Assembly: GCA_014058105.1 (NCBI GenBank)
Contig: JACGCM010002394.1
Span: forward strand, 2,046,001 to 2,110,000
Source: Kingdonia uniflora
Taxonomy: Eukaryota > Streptophyta > Magnoliopsida > Ranunculales > Circaeasteraceae
Reading direction: 5' to 3'
DNA length: 64,000 nucleotides
Shown here: piece by piece, positions 31,060 to 40,829 of the stretch
Numbering within the stretch: position 1 is the stretch's first letter
Layout: every line of letters starts with the position of its first letter
Translations under genes and position numbers: made by a program
The notes under the pieces: model-generated
Told to the model about the DNA's origin: nothing
The model's input: only the letters and a program-made list of their open reading frames with translations
Databases searched by the model: none

Positions 31060-31860
31060 ACGCGGCAGTGATGTATTGGAAGAAATGTTATGATGAAATG
31101 CTTCAGGCAAATCTTTGTGTTGGTACCTTATCTTATCTGAAGTCTTGATGCTTAAATACTTTATCAGCAAAATTGAAATCGGATATTTTCATTGATGGAA
31201 ACCCTTGTTGTAATGAATAAGAAAATCTTCTTTGATGTTTATATTTGCGCAGGTATAGCTTGCTGTCTTTCATTAATAGACAGTTCAAGGAAACTTTGGA
31301 TAAAGTTCCAAAGAGAAATGTGTTTAGGTGTCCTGTGAATTTTTCTTTGATGTCTGACTTTTATCTAAGTATAACAGCAGTGAAGGCATTGATAGATGTC
31401 TGGATTTCCCCAAGTATAGCAGCACTGAAGGCATTGACAGATGGTTCAAGGTAAAAATCCGATGAAATGCTTGAAAAAAATGTCATTAGGTGGTCGGTGG
31501 TCGGTGGTCTACCCTTGAATGTGTATATTTTCTTGGTCAGAGGTGTGACTGTTACTCAAGTATTAGCGCGGATGAGAAGTTCAAGGAACTGCTTTGGTGA
31601 ATGCAGATTACATAGTAAGTATGCATTATTACGTTGTATTGGTGTGAAAACTCTGAACCTGGTTTTTATGCAGTCCGGGCATTGAAAGACTGTTCAAGAA
31701 AATGTTTCGATGAAAATGCTTCTGAGAAATATACCTTGGTTCGAAAAAATGTCTGAAACAGAACTGAAAATGTCTACTCCCATTAGGTGACACCGTGATA
31801 GGCTCACAAGGTTCGAAAATTGAGCAGCTTTTGATAAATATGTGCATCTGATCCATTTCA
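31060..31860. repeat. Degenerate direct repeats of unknown origin
   Basis: Phrases recur in order: GGCATTGAYAGATG (31386, 31430), GTTCAAGGAA, GATGAAATGCTT (31094, 31459, and a variant at 31710), AAAAAATGTC and ATTAGGTG (31486, 31784). They suggest an old tandem array with unit length of roughly 100-200 bp. No lasting ORF is present. It could be a remnant of a repetitive transcript or satellite-like DNA. Confidence 0.4.
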
Positions 31861-32632
31861 TCTTTCGTCCATCCTTTTATTCGTTCATTATCCAGGAGAA
31901 GTCTGTTTCTGTTTTTGTTCTTTGTTTGACTAGAGAAAGCTGCCAGTGTTAGCTAAGTCGTACTAGGTTATTAATCTCACTTTTTCTGCCGGGGTTAGTA
32001 ATTCATACCCTTCAGACCGGAGTTGGGGAAAATATCTGGAATAAACCAAATCCCAAATTTCATAAGAAGATACAAAAGTTGGGATTGGGAGAGAAACTCT
32101 GGCGCCACGATTTCCAACCCCAGTTTTAGCAAATTCCAGTGTTGTATGAAGAGGTATCACACCTGGGGTCCTGTTTTGTATCCTACAAATAAACTGGAAC
32201 ACTCTTCCCTAGAATATGTTAATTTGTAGTACTGCATATTTGGTACATCTTTTGCCTGAGAAAAAATTGACTCTATACTTTTGATTTCGTGGCAGGAGCT
32301 ATTGGCTATGACCAAATTCTTTGGTTTCTTCGCGGTAATGTTTATAGGATGTTCACAATCATCGGAAATATTACCGGAGCTAAAATGAAGGACATTCTAG
32401 GCACCTTAAAATGAAGGACATTCTAGGCACCGGACACCGGTCCGAAATGAAATTGATCAGAAAATCTGAAATATTTCTGCTGAAACTGATGTCTCAGAAA
32501 CCGAAAATTCTAAATTTCACCAATATCTCCTAGTTTTCACCAAAGTTTCCCTAAAATTTACAAACTTTCACAAAATATCCAAAATCTCAGTGAAATTTCT
32601 TTGACCCAGAAACTAGTGTTCTCTCTCTAAAA
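31861..32632. other. Region upstream of the PPR gene
   Basis: No coding frame is convincing. A 26-bp direct duplication TAAAATGAAGGACATTCTAG (plus GCACC and one further base) lies at 32381-32406 and 32407-32432. The last 150 bp are AT-rich with repeated TTTCACCAA-like words and probably include the PPR promoter and leader. Confidence 0.4.
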
Positions 32633-34792
32633 ATGGAAATTTTACTAAAATCCTCAAATTCTGTAATATTTTTACCAAAGTTTCCCGCCTTCTCATTCAA
32701 ATATCTCAGATTTCTCTCATCATCATTACCTTTTTCTGAGCTCAACTGTTTCGACCCCATTAGTTTTTACTCCTCTCTCTTACACAACTTAACTCACAAG
32801 AAACACCTCGCCCAAATCCACACTCATCTCATTGTGTTTGGGTTGCAAGAAAACATCTTTTTAGCAACCAAATTTGTAAATGTGGGTGCAAACATGGGTG
32901 AAATAGGGTATGCACGTAATGTGTTTGATCAAATTACTGAACCAAATGTGTATCTTTGGAATGCTATTATTAGAGGGTATTGTAAGCATAGTTTGTTTGG
33001 CGAGGTGCTCGAGATGTATTCGGAAATGCAGGGTAATGGGGTTAGTCCAGACGGCTTTACTCTTCCTTATGTATTGAAAGCTTGGAGTGGGGGTGGGGGT
33101 TCAAGTGTGAAAATGGGGTTTGGGGTACATGGTCATGTTTTTAGAAATGGGTTTGAATCAGATGTGTTTGTACAGAACAGTATTGTTGCGTTTTATGCGA
33201 AATGTGGTAGACTTGATAAAGCGTGGATTGTTTTTGATAGGTTAGATGATCGAAGTAGGACTATTGTTTCGTGGACTTCGATAGTTTCAGGGTATGCTCA
33301 AAATGGGCAGCCTTTAGAAGCTTTGAGAATTTTTAGTCAGATGCGACACTCTGATGTGAAACCAGATTGGATTGCTCTTGTGAGCATTTTGAGGACTTAT
33401 ACTGATATTAATGATATTGAACAAGGGAAATCGATTCATGGTATCGTGATTAAAACGGGTCTTGAATTAGAACCGGACTTGCTTATTGCACTTACGTCGA
33501 TGTATGCAAAATGTGGAGAAGTATTAGTTGCGAGATTGTTATTTGATCAGATGGATATACCTAACGTGATTCTTTGGAACGCTATGATTTCTGGTTATGC
33601 AAAGAATGGTCATGCCGATGAAGCTGTGGCCCTCTTTAGAAAGATGATTGGGGTTAATGCTAGACCAGATTCAATTACGGTGCGATCTTGTATCATAGCA
33701 TGCGCTCAATTGGGGTCAGTTGAGTTGGCTAGATGGATGGATGATTATATTAGTAGGAGTGATTATCGAAATGATGTCTTTGTTAATACAGCGTTAATTG
33801 ATATGCATGCAAAATGTGGAAATGTAGATTTTGCGCGGAGAATATTTGATCATGTATCGAACAAAGATGTAGTGCTGTGGAGCGCTATGATAGTGGGATA
33901 CGGGTTACATGGCCGAGGCCGCGAAGCCATTGATCTTTTCAATTCAATGAAGTGTGCAAGAGTGGAACCAAATGATGTTACTTTTATTGGACTCCTTTTG
34001 GCCTGCAATCATTCTGGTCTGGTAGAAGAGGGATGTAATTATTTCCAAAGCATGAAAAGAGATCACGGGATCGAGCCGCGACATCAACACTACGCTTGTG
34101 TTGTTGATCTTCTTAGCCGTGCAGGTTTTTTAGATAGGGCGTATGAGTTTATCATGGAGATGCCTATAGAACCGGGCATAACAGTATGGGGAGCACTATT
34201 GAGTGCATGCAAAATCTGCCGAAATGTGTCGCTAGGAGAATATGCAGCAGAACGGGCATTCTCATTGGACCCATTTAACGCTGGGCATTATATACAGCTC
34301 TCGAATCTTTATGCTTCCGTTGGGAAGTGGAATAATGTAAAGAAGGTACGAAAAATGATGAGTGATAAAGGACTGAGCAAGGATTTAGGATACACTTCTA
34401 TTGAAATTAATGGTAAACTTCAAGCATTTTGTGTGGGAGACAAATCGCACCCGAGATCCAAGGAGATCTTTGCGGAATTAGAGAAGCTAGAGAGAAGATT
34501 AAAGGATACTGGATTTACTCCGAACACTGAGTCAGTTTTGCATGATGTGCAGAATGAGGATAAAGAGGAGAGTCTTTGTAATCACAGTGAGAGACTAGCA
34601 ATTGCTTTTGGACTTATTTGCACTACCCCTGGGACGCCTCTTAGAATAACGAAAAACTTGCGTGCATGTGTGAACTGTCATGCAGCTACAAAGCTTATTT
34701 CAAAGCTTGTTGAGAGAGAAATAATTGTTAGAGATGCAAACCGGTTTCATCACTTTAAAGATGGTGTCTGTTCTTGTGGAGATTACTGGTGA
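32633..34792 (+). CDS. MEF22: DYW-type PPR RNA-editing factor, MEF22-like
   Basis: Intact intronless ORF of 719 codons. The start (MEILLKSSNSVIFLPKFPAF) is rich in Ser, Phe, Leu and Lys with few acids, as in mitochondrial targeting peptides. PLS-type PPR repeats fill residues about 85-525 (for example VYLWNAIIRGYCKH, TIVSWTSIVSGYAQNGQP, VILWNAMISGYAKNGHADEA). E and E+ motifs and a DYW deaminase domain follow, with HSE (HSERLAIAFGL), CVNCH and the terminal CSCGDYW. Order, length and blocks such as RSDYRNDVFVNTALIDMHAK match Arabidopsis MEF22, which edits a mitochondrial nad3 site; this is from memory. The stop codon lies within a LINE target duplication. Confidence 0.93.
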   Translation: MEILLKSSNSVIFLPKFPAFSFKYLRFLSSSLPFSELNCFDPISFYSSLLHNLTHKKHLAQIHTHLIVFGLQENIFLATKFVNVGANMGEIGYARNVFDQITEPNVYLWNAIIRGYCKHSLFGEVLEMYSEMQGNGVSPDGFTLPYVLKAWSGGGGSSVKMGFGVHGHVFRNGFESDVFVQNSIVAFYAKCGRLDKAWIVFDRLDDRSRTIVSWTSIVSGYAQNGQPLEALRIFSQMRHSDVKPDWIALVSILRTYTDINDIEQGKSIHGIVIKTGLELEPDLLIALTSMYAKCGEVLVARLLFDQMDIPNVILWNAMISGYAKNGHADEAVALFRKMIGVNARPDSITVRSCIIACAQLGSVELARWMDDYISRSDYRNDVFVNTALIDMHAKCGNVDFARRIFDHVSNKDVVLWSAMIVGYGLHGRGREAIDLFNSMKCARVEPNDVTFIGLLLACNHSGLVEEGCNYFQSMKRDHGIEPRHQHYACVVDLLSRAGFLDRAYEFIMEMPIEPGITVWGALLSACKICRNVSLGEYAAERAFSLDPFNAGHYIQLSNLYASVGKWNNVKKVRKMMSDKGLSKDLGYTSIEINGKLQAFCVGDKSHPRSKEIFAELEKLERRLKDTGFTPNTESVLHDVQNEDKEESLCNHSERLAIAFGLICTTPGTPLRITKNLRACVNCHAATKLISKLVEREIIVRDANRFHHFKDGVCSCGDYW

Positions 34793-34796
34793 GAAG

Positions 34797-35274
34797 TTTT
34801 TTTTTTTGTTTTTGAACAGTAAGCTGGGGTTAAGGCAGACCCCATGACCAGCTATATTAAAAAGAAGGGAAAAAGATTGCATCCTAAGGTAGTATCTGCC
34901 TTTAGCATCTTCCTCTATAATAAGTCTGAGTTTATGAGGCAAGTTGCTAGGCTCAACAACAGCAGAACCTATTACATCAATAAAAGTTGAAAGAAAATTA
35001 GCCCCCAGATTGATCTCCTTGTAGCTGTGCTCAATCTGAAATTCTTCAAGCTGTTCAATAAGGTTGAGAGAATTATTCAAAAGGTGATAGCAGTCCCATG
35101 GTGGCTTCCCTTTCTCTTTGATGAGTTTAACAATGTAACTAGATTCAGTTCTGACCCATACTCTGTGATATCCTTTTTCAAGCCCTTCATGTAGACCCTT
35201 GCATAAAGCTTGCAGTTCATGATACACCACAGACCTAGCCGCTTCTGCTCCTGCATAACAGTGGGTAGTAGTGC
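34797..35274 (-). mobile_element. 5'-truncated LINE inserted at the PPR stop codon
   Basis: A perfect 11-bp target duplication CTGGTGAGAAG lies at 34786-34796 and 35275-35285. The first copy holds the last PPR codons and TGA. Right after it is a T-run (poly-A of a minus-strand LINE). The minus strand encodes the end of LINE ORF2 RNase H (VVYHELQALCKGLHEGLEKG, VWVRTESSYIVKLIKEKG, PPWDCYHLLNNSLNLIEQ) and then a short 3' UTR. It is a fresh-looking, 478-bp truncated insertion that keeps the PPR reading frame but replaces its native 3' UTR start. Confidence 0.93.
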
Positions 35275-35285
35275 CTGGTGAGAAG

Positions 35286-35805
35286 ATTCACGGTTTCTAC
35301 ACTTTCATATAAGTTTACAAGATTGTAGAAGATCTGTTATTCTCCAAAAATAAGGCAAAACACATATGGGCCTGAACAAGCACACTTCCTTTGAAGAGTT
35401 GGACAACTACTTGGGAAGGAAATCTATAAATGTGGATTTGCATAACGTAAGTGCTATCATGTCAACTACTCTTTATTATTCTTAACAACAAAGGCTTTTA
35501 TTATGTCAATCTTTATGTTTGTTTATTTGTTTGTGTAGCCTTCAAAAAAAAATTCTTTATGTTTGTCTCTTTAAGATTACAAACAATGCCAAGCTCGTTC
35601 GAATGAAAAAGGGGGTCGTTCGAACGACTTAATGCCAATTGGTTAAAAACCCTAGAAACTTGGCAAACTCGTTAGAACGAAAATATAAGTCGTTCGAACA
35701 AAAATTCTCAATGGGCTAAATTCTAGAGAGGATGAAAAGGGTCGCTCGAACGACTTTGGCTAATTTCTAAATTAACCTTAGATCCCCCTGGATCAGTGTG
35801 GTAAG
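35286..35805. other. Original 3' flank of the PPR gene, with palindrome repeats
   Basis: Sequence from 35286 is probably the native 3' UTR/downstream DNA of the PPR gene. From 35588 to 35755 it carries the TTCGAACGA palindrome family described for 8101-8560. No gene is seen. Confidence 0.5.
35588..35755. repeat. Second TTCGAACGA palindrome cluster
   Basis: Contains CTCGTTCGAATGA, GGTCGTTCGAACGACTTA, AGTCGTTCGAACA and GTCGCTCGAACGACTT. The shared spacer CCCTAGAAACTTGGC links it to the 8175/8251 repeats. It is more diverged than the copy in SPT5L copy A. Confidence 0.55.
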
Positions 35806-36410
35806 TAATATTCAGGGATTTTTTGAGTGTAGTCTCACCTACAAACTGAATATTTGCCATTAGTCCCCAAGTTGTTGAAATATGTAGTTTTGGTCCCCAA
35901 ATGGCCTCTGACCACAGGTCAACCTCCGTTGAAGTCAAATTTTAACATGAAGTAACTAATCTACCCTCACGCGAGTTGTACGCGATATTTGCCTACAAGT
36001 AACAAGTTGTCTTCAGGTAATTTTTTAGTTTTAATGAGAATCAAAAGTATTTATCAAGTAGGAATCAGAAATAGGTTCATCTCCCTTTGATGATTTGTGA
36101 AGCGTTGAGGGGTTTTGGAGCTGATTTTAATTATTTTTTCCCTTATGATAGTGGTGGAGGAACTAGTAGGTCTTCTTCAACAATAGCTACCATAATAATG
36201 GAGAGAGAGGAGAAAGCGGAGAAGAGGAGACCCACAACAACAAGCTTATCTTCTTCTTCTTCTTCTTCATGTGGGGCTATGCTTTCTGATATTGTGTGCT
36301 CTAATATGGTATTGGGTTGTGAAATTTTATCAATTACCATTAAAGCTGAAATTAAAAAATGGGGACAAAGACTAATTGCAGAAAAATATGTGGGGATTAA
36401 AGTCTAATTG

Positions 36411-37146
36411 TGTTGGGGCCTGACTTCTTTTGGAGGGGAAGTCGGTTCTTAAAACACGGGGTTAATCTTCAATTAAAGGAATGTAAGTAAATAATCTAAT
36501 GCTTGAACAATCTATAGATTAAATACTTGCGTAGAGGCCCGAATGTGATGCTCTACGACCTCTGATTAGGATTTTTAAGAGTGTTTTTATTATTGATGAG
36601 TAATCGAAGGTTCGAGTACTGGGTTTTTACATGGTGATCGAAGGAAAATTACAAAGGGGCTGGGGAGAATTTTTCTAACCTCTCCTTGGTTCCCTCTCTC
36701 TCCTATTTATAAAACATATGAAGGGTTGAGTCACCAAGGTTAGGTCAGAATACAAGGGTACTTATCTGGATATCCCGGCGGGGGTATGGGCACCAGACAT
36801 GCCTGTATTATTACTATAATAGTTGTTGGATATGTCTATGAACTTTGTTACTGTGGAAGTGGTTGGGCCTGCCACTGTAGCTGCAAGGACCAACCACTGT
36901 GCTATTTTGTCTGGTAAGCTGGCTGCCTATCCCGTTATACCTCGATAATGTACAGATATGGTCGAAGTGCTTCTGCGGTGATGTGTGGAGTCCGTCCTCG
37001 AGGCCTGTTTGGAGTCGAAGTTTTGTCCCTAGGTGATCTTGGGGAAGCCTGCTTAAGGATTGAATGTACTTCGATATATTCAAGTAGGCTTCGAAGTAGC
37101 CTTCGAGTGTCTGTCTGGGGTAGAAGGCTGCGAGTAGGCTACTACA
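36411..37146 (-). repeat. 3' LTR of the gypsy element
   Basis: 736 bp, plus-strand ends TGTTGGGGCC and GGCTACTACA. The distal half is rich in TTCGA words (CTTCGAAGTAGCCTTCGAGTG). It pairs with 49640-50373, and a truncated third copy of its last 350 bp lies at 42785-43138. Confidence 0.9.
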
Positions 37147-38829
37147 TTCGCCCCCTCTCAGCGAGGGTCTCAAAGACAGGTGGAGAAGCATTTGCTGAGA
37201 AAACTATTTGGCCTTAGAATTTGAGCGGTCTGACTGCTGGTTTGGGGGTAAGTAATAAAAGAGGATAATTAAGAGGTATTGGTTGTTATAGGGTAACAAA
37301 TGAAATGAGGCTATAAGTATGGGTTATTGAGTAGGGATACTGTGTAACCTTCTTTTTTAATCTTCTCTCTTTCTTCTATAAATTTAGAAATCTATATGGA
37401 TACCACGCCTAATACGCGATATCAGAAGAAGATAGGGTTTACCCGAGACTGTCACGTAGGGTAAAAGACTGGTGAACTACATATAAAGTTCTTCGGGTAT
37501 CATGATCTGGACTGGGACATGCCTGAACAGGTGGAGGTAGAGGTTGGAGAGCTCATTAATGGGGAGCCTTATGCTTATCTTTAGGACCGACTGAAGTACG
37601 ACTTTGCTGCTGTGGAGAAGCGTTATCTCTTTCTGTCAGCTTTGGCCGAATGCCTCGTTTGTGCAGAAGAAAAGATGAAGGAAAAAAGCGCGGTGAGTGG
37701 AGCTAAGCCTTCTGGATGTAGGACTACTGTTTGAGGTGGTGATGATTGGTCTCTTTGTATTGTGAGGTTTTATGTAGAGGTTTTTGTTTGGGTTGGTTGT
37801 ATGAATGTATTTGGGTTTGAAATTTTGCTGTTTTGTTATTGTATGTGGTGAAATGGAATGCGAATAATATTTTGCTGCATATTTGAGTTTTTGTAACTGC
37901 TAGGTATTGGAAACGAATAGGCTCGTTGGCACGATAGAAAACTTATCTCATTGAATGTTAACGGGTAATACTAATTAATGTTGCGAAAGGTGTTATCAAA
38001 GTTTAACGATGTGGTCAAATGTAATTGACTTGGTGCAACTAATTGGGGTTGAAGTGTGACAATGGTCGATGGTTCGATGCGGGAGTTTCGACTGCAAGTC
38101 CTCGTAAATGTTGTTTCCATGCACATGCAGAAGGAACTGTTCTGTCTAGGAAGTTGTAGAGGTTGGACTGCTGGGTTTTTAAGGTAGGAATTGAAAGTAG
38201 CAATTAATTTAGCTTGGGAAGAGGGAAAGTTAAAATTGTTCTCCATGTATAAAAGTAACTGTTGTGGAGAGGATTTCTCACCATTCTGCATTCTTTCTTC
38301 ATCTTTTTTCTTATTTTCTTGGATCAGGATGGCTGCAAATGTACCTGTATAAGATAACTAGGCGGCAGTAAGGGTCAGGCAAATATAAGAGAGGATGTTG
38401 GAGCTGCAACGGAGGTTTGGTATTGTTCAGGATATTGTTGCGAAAATGTCGAATCTCATTGAAGTGGAACCCGGGGCACCCATTGCTGGAATGTCTTTTT
38501 CATACTGGTGGGGGATTCTTCAAATGATGGGTCCATTTCTGGGTCACCGGTTATCTCTGTTGGAGTCCTTCGCGGAAGAAATGGTGGACGAAGAGGACGC
38601 TGGTACTGTGCTTGTGGTCAAAGAGGATCATCCTGCTGATAATTAGGGTCCTCTTTTTATTTTGGTAACTATTTTTGATATGGTATTTGTATGTGGGGTA
38701 TTTGCAAGAACTATTGGAATTGTACTTCATTTTTTCTGAGGTTAATGGAATTGGGTGTTGGTGGTATAATCTGTTGAATTATTTTTCAATGCTGATTTCT
38801 GTAGTATTTTGAATGTTCAAAGAATAACT

Positions 38830-39130
38830 TTGATCTCTCGAAGTAGCAGGCTTGAATTATCGAAGTAGGAGGTCTAATCTGTCGAAAATAAAAGGGTTGA
38901 TCTGCAAGAGGCTTAATATGTGTAGGCATAAATTTTCGAACTGTCGAAGTGCATGATTGTAATCTGTCGAAGGATAATTGTGATCTGTCGAAGGAAAATG
39001 GTTGTTTATGTATAAAAGTAAGTCGGGACTGTCGAAGAAAAACTTGTTATCTGTCGAAGAAATGTTAAGCTTCGTGTATAAATAAAAGTCTGAACTATCG
39101 GAGGAAAGGGCAATCTGTTAAAATAATAAT
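38830..39130. repeat. Array of TCTGTCGAAG words
   Basis: About a dozen irregularly spaced copies of (A)TCTGTCGAAG and variants (CTCTCGAAG, CTATCGGAGG) lie within 300 bp, some next to TATAAAAGTA. The gypsy LTR uses the same TTCGA vocabulary, so these may be protein-binding sites or worn tandem repeats. Confidence 0.5.
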
Positions 39131-39599
39131 GGCATGAGGCTTCGAATTGACGAATGTGCTGTAGATCGAATGACGATATATTTGAGAAAACGATTTGAGG
39201 CTATCTGTTGAAGAGTCTTAGAAATGCGGTGTGGCCAATTACTCGAATGTTTCGAATATTTTGTTAGATTTGACTGGTCGTACTTATAGCCCAGACAGCT
39301 GGCCTGTCAGTACGGTATGTGCACCTGGGGCAGTGTGCCGAAAAGTAATCATGATTTTTGCATGTTTTACAGAAAAGTTGTGATTAGATGTTGAGATTTG
39401 ATTGTTTAGCTTTGAGTGAGGGTGAAAAGGTTCGAGAAGGTTTAGTTTTGTGGGTAGTTTAAAGTGAGCGTGCAGCTCGCACATGAGGGATATGAGGGGT
39501 AAATCTGTCAAAACACATTGTAGCTGAAAAGTCGGGGTAGTAGGGCCGTGGTAATGATAGTAGTTTGAAAATCAAAGCAGTTTTGGTTTTCCGAGAAGG

Positions 39600-39610
39600 T
39601 ATATAAATAT
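39600..39610 (+). promoter_or_regulatory. Candidate TATA box for the antisense transcript
   Basis: TATATAAATAT is followed about 30-60 bp later by a purine-rich leader (GAGAAAAACCAGAGAG), and further on by a splice acceptor-like TTCTGCAG at 40247-40254. It points along the plus strand, against gag-pol. Confidence 0.4.
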
Positions 39611-40829
39611 GAGAGAAGTAATCACTGTACTATTTACTGAGAAAAACCAGAGAGAATAAGAGGGAGAGAACGTACACCAATAATGCTTTTGAGAGAAGTT
39701 GCTAAAGTTATTGCATTGATCTTGATGTTTCGAGTATATTAATAATAACACAAGTATGTCACTTGATTTCTGCCAATTTTTGTATTGTTTTCCCTTCTGC
39801 TTCTATGAGTAGAATATTCTGAGTTTGGGGTTTGGAGGTTATCTTCGAGGATAAGAGAATTCATGTGTCTAGGTTCTAACCCATTCGGGGAATTTGGGGG
39901 TTTCTGAAGAAGGTATTGGGTTTAGGATCGAAGTTTTGAATGTGTATAAATCTGTAGAAAGGGGTAGATGGGATATGGTTTATTGACACATAATTATCGA
40001 AGAAGGCGAACCAGAATACAGGTACCTACCACATTCAGTGTCACCCTGAGAAGCCCTGGTTCTTTGATCTGTGTTCGACTGGTCGAGGGTGGAATAAAGA
40101 TTTAGTCATAGTACGGGGTAATTTTGAGAATGTTGAGGGGAGCACCTTTATAAGTTGGATCATAGGGTTTATAATCAGAGTAAGTTTGTTGTCAAAGGAT
40201 CGTTGTTGATGTATGTCGTGAATAAGTGGTGATTATATTTTGTTTGTTCTGCAGGTCCGAAGAATCTGACTTGGAATAATCCGAGGAACTATATTAATGC
40301 TTTACTGGAATCTAGTGAGGATTGGGTAAATTCTATTTTTGACAGACGTGGTATCAAGAGGCAGAGAAGGAAGAAGATGGATTCCCTGCTTTGAAACGTA
40401 CCCGTTACGCCAAAGTCACCGACGAGAAGGAGAGGCAAAAGTAGTTTGAAGGGTCCAGACAAAATGGGAGGGGAGGAGTTGCCAAGAAATATTCAGTATG
40501 TTCCAAAATTGAGGAGGGGGTTGAAGTAAGCAGTGCCAGTATCCAAAGTAGGCGGCGATGCTTCGAGACTGAGGTCGAGGCAGGTGCCAGCATTGTCCGA
40601 GAAGGGGAAGAGTCGGGTTGTTCTTGAAGTTCTAATGGTACAACAAATGAAGGTTAATAAGTGCAAAAGGCATAGGGCGCCGGTGGAAGATGATACAGCG
40701 GATGAGGATGAGGAGATTACGGAGGCTGAACGACAAGAACAAGCGGTAACCAAGCATGATTTAATGCTTGAATTCTCTTGTTATAGGATTTCTAAAGTGA
40801 TGTGTGGTAGCCTGTAAATTTTCTTGGTG

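Larger units (their letters stand above)
37396..40817 (+). pseudogene. Antisense gene remnants between pol and the 3' LTR of the gypsy element
   Basis: Plus-strand (antisense to gag-pol) open segments are: 37396 onward (MDTTPNTRYQKKIGF, later DRLKYDFAAVEKRYLFLSAL), 38329-38645 (RMLELQRRFGIVQDIVAKM, ending in acids), and 40255-40817 (after a TTCTGCAG acceptor: PKNLTWNNPRNYINALLESS; later a basic segment and acidic DEDEEITEAERQEQ). Stops interrupt them. A TATA box lies at 39600. Some Tat-lineage elements such as maize Grande are known to carry an antisense ORF here. The protein is not recognised; LELQRRF helices and charged tails are all that can be said. Confidence 0.45.

Noticed and set aside
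34700..35230. RNase H-like minus ORF as a host gene
   Set aside because: Target duplication and poly-A show it is a truncated LINE. Its last residues are antisense PPR sequence.
39284..39511. Minus-strand ORF in the gypsy 3' region
   Set aside because: No similarity or continuity with integrase. It lies opposite the presumed antisense leader and has random composition.
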